From Zopfochytrium polystomum (lineage: Eukaryota > Chytridiomycota > Chytridiomycetes > Chytridiales > Chytridiaceae), in NCBI GenBank assembly GCA_025765615.1, contig JAIVFJ010000154.1, positions 97,161 to 161,160 on the forward strand: a stretch of 64,000 nucleotides of DNA. Direction: 5' to 3'. Shown here piece by piece: positions 24,081 through 32,553 of this stretch (positions are counted from its first letter, which is position 1; each line of letters starts with the position of its first letter). The position numbers were made by a program, and so were the translations under genes. Below the pieces are notes generated by a model. It ran no database searches, was not told the DNA's origin, and saw only the letters and a list, made by a program, of their open reading frames with translations.

Positions 24081-25469
24081 ATGGGTTTGTTCTGGGACGC
24101 GTTCTGCCACCTCTGCGGCGTGTCCATCACGACCACGTGCTCGCCTTTTCACGAAGCCGCCAGAGGTAAGTAAAAGTAGCGGCACTACTCAGCTCGGTGA
24201 CGGCGTAGAAGACGTCGGACACGCACACAGTTTTCCTTGCTAAATCAAACTTCTGCATTTTCCCTGACCAAAGGCCTGCTGAAATCAGGACTCTGGTCGA
24301 AGGCCGGCAGAGACTCGCTGGAAGGAGGAGGCATTGTTCCGTTCCACGGTGATGAGGAGGCAGACAGTGAAGGAAGACGGTGAGGCAGCCGACGAAGACC
24401 TCCCAGAAAGAGGCGATCCCGACCCCGATCCCGATCGATCGCCCAACTGCTGGTACCGAATGGAGGGCGACAATGTGGACGGCAGCGGCGGAGGCCTACT
24501 TTCGCCTTGGCCTGAGGAACCCAGACGGAGGTGAGGCGCAATTGTGGAGGCGACTTTGCCATGGTGCTGCGACCGCCAACGTTTCCATCTCTCCCACAGA
24601 TCCGGCCTTCCCCTTCCACGCCGCCTGCGCGAAATGGCTCGACGCCGCCTTTACCCGCCGCGGCCTGTCCATGGACTCTCTCTGGTCCGCGCTCATGCAA
24701 GGCCACGAGTTCGACGTCAGTGGCACCTGCATCTGGCGCGGCGCCCTCGCCAAGCGATGCCCCGACGATGCCAACATCCTTCAGACCCAGTTCAAGTACC
24801 CGCGCATCGCTGGCCGCCACGCATTCGCCCTGGCTCGCTTCGACACGCTGAAATGGATCGACGAGATCGTCGCGAGGGACTGCACCAAGGAACCCCTCGT
24901 GGACTGGACGGCGGTGCCGCAGGATCAGGTGCCCATGAAGGACGACTTTTTCGACATGTACGACCCGATTCATCTCGTCCGCCTCAAGCGCGGTTGCTAC
25001 GAAGGCTCGCTCAGGGTCTACTCATCACCGACGTTGACGTTGCCATCCCTGGCAGACGACGATGCCTTGCAGTGCCCACACTTTGCAAAACGCGGGCCGT
25101 AACGAAGCTCAATCGCCCTCCCGCCAAACATTCTTCACGAAGTTCTCGCCTTCCTCCAGCCACTTGAAGCCCTTCCCTGCTCTCCGCCAGCCGCGATTGG
25201 TATCTCTTTGGCCAGGAACAGTTGGTTCCCTGCCCTTTGCCGCCGCGAAGGATTTGCCAGCGCGCCACTGCCACTTCGGAGGAGATATGAGTGGAGTCGA
25301 TTTCGACGCGCCGCCGATTGAGGACTGGAAGAGGGTTTATTTCTGCTACGAGAGCAGGAACTGGAGAAGGATTGCAGGGGCTGTGGCGTTCCTGGTGGAC
25401 GTGATCGACAAATGGGAGAAGGCATCGGAGGAAGGGAGATGGTGGCCCGGAAAGCCGTTTCCGGAATGA
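24081..25469 (+). CDS. Fungal-type F-box protein, possibly damaged
   Basis: Exon 1 (24081-24165) encodes MGLFWDAFCHLCGVSITTTC, with the CxxC pair typical at the start of a large fungal F-box family, then GTAAGT. An exon ending at 24530 is followed by an intron (24531-24599) and by DPAFPFHAACAKWLDAAF, the family's FPFHxxC motif. An F-box core reads LPPNILHEVLAFLQPLEAL at 25118-25174, and the C-terminus has DWKRVYFCYESRNWRRIAG, the usual post-F-box helix. F-box proteins recruit substrates to SCF ubiquitin ligases. Joining the FPFH exon to the F-box needs a weak acceptor near 25107, and the F-box frame ends before the C-terminal frame begins. A weak 44-nt intron (about 25219-25262) could bridge the latter. 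Family assignment is good; the exact model, and whether it is intact, is not. Confidence 0.65.
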
Positions 25470-25642
25470 AGACGTTCACTCCTGTGGACGGGAGCAAGCC
25501 GATTCGGAGGAGCAAATCAAAGGAGGAGGGGCACCCAGCGGGTTGTGAAAGCGGCAGAGGGAGGGTGACCATCGAAGGACAAATAAGTGGCGACCATGAA
25601 AGGATGTTCCGAAACCAGCAATGCAGACAAGGGCCAAAAAGG

Positions 25643-25673
<31 letters not shown>

Positions 25674-25884
25674 GCACCAAAAAATGAGAGACAAAACGAG
25701 TGAGACAAAAGACAGAGAAGCGAAGCAGGTTTGATCTCAGACGGCAAGTTCAAAGTGACACAGTCAACACAATGGTGGGAGACACGCTGGCGGAAAAAAG
25801 AAAAGACGGATGCCATTTTGAAAGGCTTCCAATTGCTGCCGTCTCAAGCAGGGTTCGGTTCGAAACCCTGCCGCAAAGGGCTGA
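25470..25884. other. Spacer with A28 tract
   Basis: Holds an A28 tract at 25643-25670. A palindromic stretch, gcagggttcggttcgaaaccctgc, near 25848-25871 resembles a T-arm/B-box but no complete tRNA can be folded around it by eye. No gene is seen. Confidence 0.4.
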
Positions 25885-26110
25885 GTTTTCTTTGTTGGGC
25901 AATCCCTTAATCTTGTGCTGTTCACCCTGCTGTTCTGTTGTGTTGCTGCAAGTTGTGGCTGGGTCAGGCTGGATGAGGCTGGCAGCAGCCAAACACTGGG
26001 TGGGAAAAAATGCCTCGCCTGCCTTTTTCACAAGGCAGGCACCAAGAGCTGAATCTGGTGTGAGAAATCCTTTGTTCCAGGCTTCCAGCTATGGGAAGAA
26101 CAGGGTGTGG
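25885..26110. repeat. Dispersed repeat R, copy 1
   Basis: 226 bp from gttttctttgttgggcaatc to cagggtgtgg. A copy about 97-98% identical by eye lies at 29451-29675. It ends 22 bp before the intact 5S gene. No terminal TG..CA, no inverted repeats and no convincing ORF; class unknown. Confidence 0.7.
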
Positions 26111-26132
26111 TTGACAACCAAACACTGCTCTC

Positions 26133-26250
26133 AGCTACGGCCATACACTTGGAAAAGTACCGGATCCCGTCCGATCTCCGAAGTCAAGCCCAAGATGGCA
26201 CGGTCAGTACTGCGGTGGGAGACCACGCGGGAATACCGTGTGCTGTAGCT
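26133..26250 (+). rRNA. 5S ribosomal RNA, intact copy
   Basis: 118 nt. The 5' end agctac pairs with the 3' end gtagct. Conserved 5S segments are visible: the stretch tcccgtccgatctccgaagt, then tcagtactgcggtgggagac and the GGGAATACC element. A long T run follows (from about 26258), suitable as a Pol III terminator. The gene is outside any rDNA repeat, as in many fungi with dispersed 5S genes. Confidence 0.93.
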
Positions 26251-26628
26251 TTTGCATTTTTTTTTTTTTTTTTTTCCTCTCTTTTTTTATTTTTTATTTA
26301 TTTATTTTTTTCTTCTTCTTTGCAGCAGTGATTTTGCTGCTGTTGTTCTTGTTAGTTTCCTGGTGTTGTGTTCCACCACTGCAAAGCAGCTGGGTGTCTC
26401 TCAAATGTCCTCTTCTTCTCTTCTTCTCTCACAGACCACTGGACAAGAGTTTTGTCAATCGGACTTGAACAGCACATGCAGGGGGGAAAAAAAGTCTCCT
26501 GCCTCCTGCCTCCCGAAGCACAATGTCTCCCAGCAGCCTTGCCTTGCCTTGCCTTGCCTTGCCCTGGTTTGCCCCGCTTTTCTGCCTGCCTTGGGCTGGA
26601 TTTGGCCGCACTGTTCTGGTCACTGACC
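26251..26628. other. Spacer between the two 5S genes
   Basis: T-rich at first (26258-26320), then a pyrimidine-rich stretch and (CCTTG)n at about 26537-26563. No gene recognised. The two 5S genes are spaced about 500 bp apart on the same strand. Confidence 0.5.
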
Positions 26629-26668
26629 AGCTACGGCCACACGCTTGGCAAAGTACCGGATCCCGTCC
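26629..26668 (+). pseudogene. 5S rRNA gene 2, 5' part (nt 1-40)
   Basis: Forty nucleotides collinear with the start of the intact gene (agctacggcc ... gatcccgtcc) with four differences, then an abrupt switch to the LTR at 26669. The missing 78 nt resume at 29192. The last five bases, cgtcc, are repeated at 29187-29191 as the target-site duplication. Confidence 0.92.
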
Positions 26669-26981
26669 TGTCAGGAACATGGCAGGACAAGGCAAGGCAT
26701 GGCAGACAAGGAACTGAGAGGAGTGATGATTGTATTGGAAACAATAATTCACTTGAGGGATGGGACAGGTCCCCCATCCCCCTTTTATACCTTTTGAGAG
26801 TGTTCCTTGTCAAGACTCCAAGAAAGTTCCAGAAAGAGCAATTAGTAATACAATGATACCAATGATACCAATGACAACAAGACAAGTCAGGAAAGCAAAG
26901 AAGGTTCCAGAAGGTTCCACAAGGTTCCATGAAGGAATGTTCTAGAAGGTTCCAGAGGTTTCCAGAGGGTGATTCATAACA
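26669..26981 (-). repeat. LTR, 3' copy
   Basis: 313 bp, tgtcaggaac ... ttcataaca on the plus strand. Read on the minus strand it contains TATAAAAG (plus 26783-26789) and A/GAAGGTTCC-type short repeats. It is identical to 28874-29186 as far as can be read. Confidence 0.95.
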
Positions 26982-27530
26982 TCATCTCCCCCTTTTAGGC
27001 CTCTTCTGCAACTTGGTGGGGTACCTGGTCTTGAACTCGAGCAGAAGGTCTTGGCAGTGAGTGAGGTTTGACTCAGGCTCCCAGGTGTTGTCAGCATCTG
27101 AGTAACCTTTCCACTTAACAAGGAACTTGAGTGTTCTTCCAAACCACTTGGCATCCAAGATTTGTTCAACCTCAAATTCCTCTTCACCTTCTACCTCAAC
27201 TGGAGGAGGAGGAGGAACAACTCTGCCTGGAATGGAATTGGCCACAAACTTCTCTAAAAGGCTGACATGGAAAACTGGGTGGATCTTCATGGATGCAGGG
27301 AGATCCAGCTTGAAGGTGACTGGATTGATTTGCTCCAAGATCTTGAAAGGACCCAACTTGAGGTTGTCTAGCTTGGGACTTGGTCTTTTGGTCTGCAAGT
27401 TCTTCCTCATGCCTGGCCAGTAAAAGTCTCTGGAAACAAGCTCATATGTCTTGTGCTCTCCTGGGTGTCCAGCTGTTGCTGCATCATGCCTTGTCTTGAG
27501 TATCTCAAGTTTTTCCTCTTCTTGGCTGAT
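26982..27530 (-). CDS. Integrase fragments plus chromodomain (retroelement)
   Basis: Open frame from 27530 to the stop next to the 3' LTR. It starts inside the HHCC domain (HDAATAGHPGEHKTYELV, YWPGMR), then jumps to the integrase C-terminus (KLGPFKILEQINPVTFKLDL; HPVFHVSLLEKF). It ends with a chromodomain (FLVKWKGYSDADNTWEPESN). Normally about 250 residues with the DDE core lie between the first two parts; here they are missing without breaking the frame. Chromodomains of this clade bind histone marks and steer integration. It has no start codon of its own at the left end and may be a remnant or be read with upstream frames. Confidence 0.85.
   Translation of the reverse strand: MSQEEEKLEILKTRHDAATAGHPGEHKTYELVSRDFYWPGMRKNLQTKRPSPKLDNLKLGPFKILEQINPVTFKLDLPASMKIHPVFHVSLLEKFVANSIPGRVVPPPPPVEVEGEEEFEVEQILDAKWFGRTLKFLVKWKGYSDADNTWEPESNLTHCQDLLLEFKTRYPTKLQKRPKRGR
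26986..26996 (-). other. Polypurine tract (plus-strand primer)
   Basis: On the minus strand AAAAGGGGGAG sits four bases before the 3' LTR, the standard position. A second, similar stretch AAGGGGGAGATGG occurs inside at about 27636-27624. Confidence 0.8.
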
Positions 27531-28576
27531 TTAATCTTGTGAGGCTTGGGGTCCTTGGAAATAGCGTGGGCCCACACACTGTCTGGAAGCAGTGAAAGGT
27601 GTGTCTTGGATGGTGGGGTGAAACCATCTCCCCCTTCAGGTGCAAGGTCTGTCCTTCTGTGCTCATCAGCAGTGGGGCTTGAATTGTTGACTGGGAAGTG
27701 TGATTCTTGAATCTTTGACTGAGGGTTCTGTTCTTGGCAAAGACTGTGAGCTGTGGAGCTTGAATCTTGAATTTGGACTGTGAACTGTGGTACTTGAATC
27801 TTTGACTGTGGGTTCTGTGAACTACAGACTTGGCCATGACTGTGAGCTCTATGAGCTGTACTGGAATCTTGACTATGAACTGTGAACTGTGAAACTTGAA
27901 TCTTGGCTGGGATCTGTGAGCTGCAGGCTGATACTGGAGCTGTCATTTGTGGTTGACCTTGGATACTAGGCTGAGAACCTTGAATCTGGGACTTGAGAGC
28001 ATGAGACTTGGAGGCTTGACTTGAGTTTTGGGTGACTGTTCCAATTGGTGGAGGTTGGACTTGACCAGTGACCCAATCAATGGCAGGGTTCTGGGCTTGC
28101 AGCCATGGTAATCCCAGGATGACAGAGAATGTGGGTGAGCCGAGATCCAATACTTCCAGGTTGGCCATGGATGGTGGAAAGTCTTGGATGTGGAGGTTTA
28201 GCTTGGTTTCATGGCTGATTTCCTTGAACAGAGCATGATTGGCAAAGTGGACCTTGAGGGGTGTGGATTTCTTGATGGTGGGAATGGCACAAGACTTGAA
28301 AAGGGTGGCATCAATGATGTTGCAGGATGATCCAGAGTCGATAAGGGCCTTGGTTGTGATGGTTGACTTGGGTGAGAGTTGAATCTTGACATCCATGGTG
28401 AGTTGGTGGGGCTTGGAATCTGAGGTGTTTGTGGTGCTGGTGGTGGTGATGAAACAGGGGCAGCTTGGAGGAGGGTCCAGGGAATTGCCCCTCAGTGAGC
28501 CTGGACCTGGGAGTTTGGGTGCTTCTTCCTTGGGCAGTCCTTGACAAGATGTTCCTTGGAGCCACAGTAGAAACAC
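27407..28576 (-). CDS. Retropepsin-containing frame (retroelement)
   Basis: The frame overlaps the gag-like frame by about 85 nt in another phase, so it may be expressed by frameshifting or from spliced or fused RNA. The protease core is ALIDSGSSCNIIDATLF, with VILGLPWLQAQNPAIDW downstream, the usual second strand motif before reverse transcriptase. After that comes a Q/S/T-rich stretch of about 150 residues with repeated SKIQ(V/E)(P/S) units where RT should begin. RT and RNase H are absent. Confidence 0.8.
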   Translation of the reverse strand: MFLLWLQGTSCQGLPKEEAPKLPGPGSLRGNSLDPPPSCPCFITTTSTTNTSDSKPHQLTMDVKIQLSPKSTITTKALIDSGSSCNIIDATLFKSCAIPTIKKSTPLKVHFANHALFKEISHETKLNLHIQDFPPSMANLEVLDLGSPTFSVILGLPWLQAQNPAIDWVTGQVQPPPIGTVTQNSSQASKSHALKSQIQGSQPSIQGQPQMTAPVSACSSQIPAKIQVSQFTVHSQDSSTAHRAHSHGQVCSSQNPQSKIQVPQFTVQIQDSSSTAHSLCQEQNPQSKIQESHFPVNNSSPTADEHRRTDLAPEGGDGFTPPSKTHLSLLPDSVWAHAISKDPKPHKIKSAKKRKNLRYSRQGMMQQQLDTQESTRHMSLFPETFTGQA

Positions 28577-28833
28577 AGTCCCTGCTGGACCCTCCTTGTT
28601 TTCTCCTCTTGGCTCAGAGGACCCTTAGGAAGTGTCTCAACTGATTCCACTTGCATGGGTTCAGGAACTGTAAGAGCTTGATGTTTTTGTTGGTGAAGTT
28701 GTTGTTGAAGCTGGTGCTGCTGGTGAAGGACTTGTTCTTGAAGTTGGTGTGTCTGTCTTGAAAGGGCTTGTAATTGGTCCATCAAGGCTTGGAAGGCAGT
28801 TGCATCAGGAAAGGTGTTGTTTGGATCAGACAT
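28492..28833 (-). CDS. Gag-like protein with CCHC zinc knuckle (retroelement)
   Basis: 113 residues from ATG 28833. The start is followed by a Q/H-rich coiled-coil-like region (LQALSRQTHQLQEQVLHQ) and a zinc knuckle CFYCGSKEHLVKDC (CX2CX4HX4C). A complete Ty3-type Gag is 250-400 residues, so the capsid part is missing. It is the first ORF after the PBS. Confidence 0.82.
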   Translation of the reverse strand: MSDPNNTFPDATAFQALMDQLQALSRQTHQLQEQVLHQQHQLQQQLHQQKHQALTVPEPMQVESVETLPKGPLSQEEKTRRVQQGLCFYCGSKEHLVKDCPRKKHPNSQVQAH

Positions 28834-28860
28834 GATGGCAGAGAGTAGTAGGAGAGGGTG

Positions 28861-28871
28861 AAGTGAATTAT
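28861..28871 (-). promoter_or_regulatory. Self-complementary primer binding site
   Basis: On the minus strand ATAATTCACTT starts two bases after the 5' LTR. It is the exact reverse complement of AAGTGAATTAT at 28959-28949 inside the LTR. That sequence begins 35 nt after the first T of TATAAAA (28994), where transcription should start. This is the Tf1 arrangement, in which the first 11 nt of the RNA fold back to prime reverse transcription. No tRNA 3'-end match was sought beyond eye inspection. Confidence 0.85.
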
Positions 28872-28873
28872 GA

Positions 28874-29186
28874 TGTCAGGAACATGGCAGGACAAGGCAA
28901 GGCATGGCAGACAAGGAACTGAGAGGAGTGATGATTGTATTGGAAACAATAATTCACTTGAGGGATGGGACAGGTCCCCCATCCCCCTTTTATACCTTTT
29001 GAGAGTGTTCCTTGTCAAGACTCCAAGAAAGTTCCAGAAAGAGCAATTAGTAATACAATGATACCAATGATACCAATGACAACAAGACAAGTCAGGAAAG
29101 CAAAGAAGGTTCCAGAAGGTTCCACAAGGTTCCATGAAGGAATGTTCTAGAAGGTTCCAGAGGTTTCCAGAGGGTGATTCATAACA
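28874..29186 (-). repeat. LTR, 5' copy with promoter
   Basis: 313 bp, same as 26669-26981. TATAAAA lies at plus 28988-28994 (minus strand), and the predicted transcript start, AAGTG, at 28959. Confidence 0.95.
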
Positions 29187-29191
29187 CGTCC

Positions 29192-29269
29192 GATCTCCGA
29201 AGTCAACTCCAAGACGGCATGGTCAGTACTGCGGTGGGAGACCACGTGGGAATACCATGTGCTGTAGCT
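29192..29269 (+). pseudogene. 5S rRNA gene 2, 3' part (nt 41-118)
   Basis: Seventy-eight nucleotides collinear with the intact gene from gatctccgaagtc to gtagct, then a T run. With 26629-26668 it adds up to exactly 118 nt, the length of the intact copy, so the gene was complete when the retroelement entered. Confidence 0.92.
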
Positions 29270-29450
29270 TTTTTCTGTTTTCTTGTTCAACCAAACACCC
29301 AAATGCCCATTTTAATGAAACACCAAAAGAAAAAAAAAAGGAAAACAAAAATTGTTTGTACACAAATTTTTCTTCTTCTTCTTCTTCTTATTTCTCTCAT
29401 TCTTTGCTCTCCCCCCCACCTACCCACACACACTCTCTCTCTTCAGCCAC

Positions 29451-29675
29451 GTTTTCTTTGCTGGGCAATCCCTTAACCTTGTGCTGTTCACCCTGCTGTT
29501 CTGTTGTGTTGCTGCAAGTTGTGGCTGGGTCAGGCTGGATGAGGCTGGCAGCAGCCAAACACTGGGTGGGAAAAAATGCCTCGCCTGCCTTTTTCACAAG
29601 GCAGCACCAAGAGCTGAATCTGGTGTGAGAAATCCTTTGTTCCAGGCTTCCAGCTATGGGAAGAACAGGGTGTGG
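29451..29675. repeat. Dispersed repeat R, copy 2
   Basis: 225 bp matching 25885-26110 with a few substitutions and one 1-nt gap. It lies downstream of 5S gene 2, while copy 1 lies upstream of 5S gene 1. Confidence 0.7.
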
Positions 29676-29676
29676 A

Positions 29677-29717
29677 GTTTTCTCTGTTGGGCGATCCCTT
29701 TATCTTGTGCTGTTCAC
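29677..29717. repeat. Dispersed repeat R, partial copy
   Basis: About 41 bp repeating the start of R (gttttctctgttgggcgatc) directly after copy 2, as though a second unit began and was broken off. Confidence 0.6.
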
Positions 29718-30420
29718 CCCCAATCCTTCGGAAGTGATTGTCCAATTGCAGTGGGTACTTACCCTCTTCAAATAGGTGGTTGGGAAAACCCCATCGTATT
29801 TTCATTGCCGGCATATCTCAATATTGATTGCGCGGCTGCTGACGTGTGAGAAATCGATGGAAAAAGGTGCCTTGTAATGTCGTGAGTTGGAAGCGGGAAC
29901 TGCGTCTGATTATAGCCAACTTTTATCTCTGATTACCCTGTTGTCTTCTCCTGATGCTTTTCGTTTTTTTTTTGCCAGTCTGCATTGTCCTCTTCATGGA
30001 TTTCCATTATTCTTGTCCTCCCCAGCAAGTTCTAAATCAACACGGTGGTGCTTTTGTAATTTTTGTCGGGAACTTCCCTTTGTGCTTTTGCAGACTGCCT
30101 GAGTCGATCCGCTGGAACGCCTTGTTTGGTCCGAGTACCGTTGGGGAATTCGCCGTGACGTGGCTGTGGAGTGCACTGATTTCGAGCAAGGAGCTGGCGG
30201 ATGCACTGGGGAGTGGAACTGTTCGATGAAGATTTGTTGCAATTTCATGCGTTGATCGAAGGTCGGCCTTTGATATGGGGGGGTATGTGGTTGGGTCAGA
30301 AGTCCCGGCAATGAATGAGAAAAGTGTTGCAATGGAGAGGAAAGTCGAGATTCTTAATGTTGACACCTTAATATTTTTCTGGCCCTCCTGGTGCAACCAC
30401 CCTGTTCTCCTTGACGCTCT
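29718..30420. other. Spacer, no supported gene
   Basis: Open frames of 70-120 codons exist on both strands but show no domain. The plus-strand segment near 30098-30229 (ESIRWNALFGPSTVGEFAV...) reads like protein and ends at a stop, so it could be a relic terminal exon; no upstream exons can be joined to it. Confidence 0.35.
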
Positions 30421-32553
30421 TTACAGACCCGACCCGGTCTCCACCAACACTGCGGACCCCGCGACCGTCCCAACCCCTGCCACTGACGACTTTCCGCCGC
30501 CGCCCACCTGCCGCGTCGACACCCCGGCTGCCGCCGACTGCTGGTCCGCCCTCCACCCCTGCGCCGCGTACCGGTCCACAATCTCACGGATGTACGAGCT
30601 GTCGGCAAGCAGAACCATCAGCATCAGGCTTTCGCCTTGGTTCACGAACGCCCTGGTTGGTGTTGAGATTTTGAAAGAGGGTGAAGCGAGGGTGCTGTGG
30701 GTCAGACGGGAAAGCGGGATGTGCAAAGGCCTCTGTAGCTATGCGGATGATGGAACCACGCACCATGCTTTGGGTTCGAGGAAGGGAAGTCCAGTGATAA
30801 ACATTGTTTGTGAGTGCTAGATCATCACGAAAACCGGTGTCGCTGCACACGCAAGAAAAGGCAATTACGCTTTACCTGAGCTCGTCGGGTAAAAGTACTG
30901 TCCTGTTTGTTCGATTGAAAGGAGCTCGCAGGTAAGGGTGCAGTTCCCACTAAACACCGCCCCAACCAGAAATAAAAGAAGACAAGAAAAAAACCTCTCC
31001 CGCACCCAGCGTAATAAACTGCATCACGATCGCCGACACAAAACACGCACTCCGCACCGTCGCCTTGGCCACGTGCCACCACGGAACCCTCGCCGCCGAC
31101 GCCGCCGCCGCCGCCACCGAAAACGACGACGCCTTTGCGCTGCCCCCGGCGCTGGCGCCCCGGCCGCCGCCGCTGAAGCCGCCGCCGCCGAGCGACCGCA
31201 CGATCGTGTACTGGCACCACACAAAGAAGAACGTCTCGAAAAAGGACTCGTACACCATCACGCTAATCGCGACGATGTAGAACTCGGGGATCGTCGTCTC
31301 GAATTGGTTGCGCTGGAAGTGGGGACATGGGGGAGAAGTTTGAGTGGGGGTAGGTGGGCGGGTAGCGGGACGTGACGATTTGGCGAGGTGGTTTGTTGGG
31401 ATTACCTTCCAGTTTTCGTACCAGTACCAGTTCCCTGGTTGAAATTGAAGGTGGGTTTGAGGAAGAGGAGAGATAAAGGGGATGGGTGGTGGTGCGGGAA
31501 AATTGTTAGAGGCGGCAGAGGTGGAGCGGCGCAGTATTCTCTCATCTTACCCATGCTTATTGTCGATTGGTGGGGATGTAGAGAGCAGCGTTAGTGTTGA
31601 GGAAGGTTTCTTCTTAGAGCCTTATTCCGGACCGTGCCGGGGCAAAGAGCAAAAAATGCATCCACCAGCGGGCCAACTAAAAACATGAACAAAGAAGTGG
31701 AATAAGAAAAAAAAAGTAAGGCGAAACTCACGCCTGCAGCGGGATATACGCCGCAAGGATCCCGCACGGGACTATCCACCGTAGCCGCCAGAAGGGAAAG
31801 CAGATGAGCATCGTGCGGTACATCGAGTGGAAGAACACTGCAAAGTCCTGCCGGGGGTAATGGGCGGACGTGCGTCAGGGACTGTTTGAGAGGGGGAAAA
31901 GTTGAGGCCGTGGGTGGGCCGGGAAAGATCAACGCCTCTGCGATGCATATTCTACTCACGCATATCAGCTCCGGCACTGTCGTTTCCAGTTAATGTGTGC
32001 GTGCGGTCCCGTCAAGTCAAGTGGGTGGTGTCGATGGCGTGAGGGGTTACAGGCGTGGTAAGCAAGTAGCGACAAGGTTCGCGGGAACTCGCGGCGAAAA
32101 CTAAAAATAAAAAAAAAAATTTTTTTCGCGCGAATCGTGGCCCTCACCGACCAAACACGCGAACCGATAAAAGTACGCGTCAAAGTCGCCGTCCCCCGCC
32201 ACGGTCCGCGAGATCCACGCCGTTCCCACCAGGTACGTAAAGTGTCCGCACGCCGCCACGATCACCGTCCAGTACAGCACAGGATCGCGGATCTTTTCGA
32301 GCACCTCCCAGTGCGTGGAGATCTGGAGCGAGAGCGAGGGCGGGGGAAGGTATGGGGGAAGGGGTTGTAAGGGCAGCGTGGGATGAGGGCGGGAAGGCAG
32401 GAGAAACGATGGGGGTGGTGGTCAAATGACTTCCTTTCGAAAACAAGCCCCGAACGAGACGCGTCGCCCAGTTCCCCCGCTCACAATCGTGACGAGCGCG
32501 ACGGCCAGCGCCAGGAACGTGTTGCTGTCTACGACGTACGACGATAGATCCAT
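30421..32553 (-). CDS. Multipass membrane protein of unknown function
   Basis: Not recognised. Exon 1 (32553-32485) encodes MDLSSYVVDSNTFLALAVAL; exon 2 (32322-32148) has DPVLYWTVIVAACGHFTYLV; a 17-nt exon at about 31996-31980 follows. Then come exons with FHSMYRTMLICFPFWRLRW, with FETTIPEFYIVAISVMVYES (about 31314-30995, also TVRSACFVSAIVMQFITLGA) and with SIEQTGQYFYPTSS. A last exon carries GESLMLMVLLADSSYIREIV and a G/A/V-rich tail. At least five hydrophobic segments can be seen. The exons between about 31740 and 31420 and the last junctions could not be phased with confidence. Length about 400 residues. Confidence 0.55.

Larger units (their letters stand above)
26669..29186 (-). mobile_element. 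Non-autonomous Tf1/sushi-type Ty3 chromovirus, full-length with both LTRs
   Basis: 2,518 bp, bounded by 313-bp LTRs starting TG and ending CA and flanked by the 5-bp duplication cgtcc (26664-26668 and 29187-29191). Orientation is minus: the 5' LTR is 28874-29186. In transcript order the interior holds a PBS (28871-28861), a gag-like frame with a CCHC knuckle, a retropepsin frame with IDSGSS, a fragment of the integrase zinc-binding domain (H..GHPGEHKTYELVSRDFYW), the integrase C-terminus and a chromodomain, then a polypurine tract. Reverse transcriptase, RNase H and the integrase catalytic core are absent. The LTRs look identical over their whole length, so the insertion is recent and the element must have been mobilised by proteins from a complete relative elsewhere. 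Confidence 0.95.

Noticed and set aside
24245..24973. 242-codon minus-strand frame opposite the F-box gene
   Set aside because: The plus strand carries CxxC, FPFHxxC, F-box and C-terminal helix motifs with splice sites; the minus frame has none.
25848..25871. tRNA-like T-arm / Pol III B box
   Set aside because: The stem is good, but no A box, D-arm or acceptor stem can be placed around it.
26669..29186. Reading the insert as a solo composite of two DNA transposons
   Set aside because: TG..CA ends, identical long direct repeats, PBS and PPT positions, protease and chromodomain make an LTR retroelement certain.
29887..30229. Small plus-strand genes of 70-90 codons
   Set aside because: No domain, no consistent splice partners, and sequence next to the repeat island; only the final 40 codons look protein-like.
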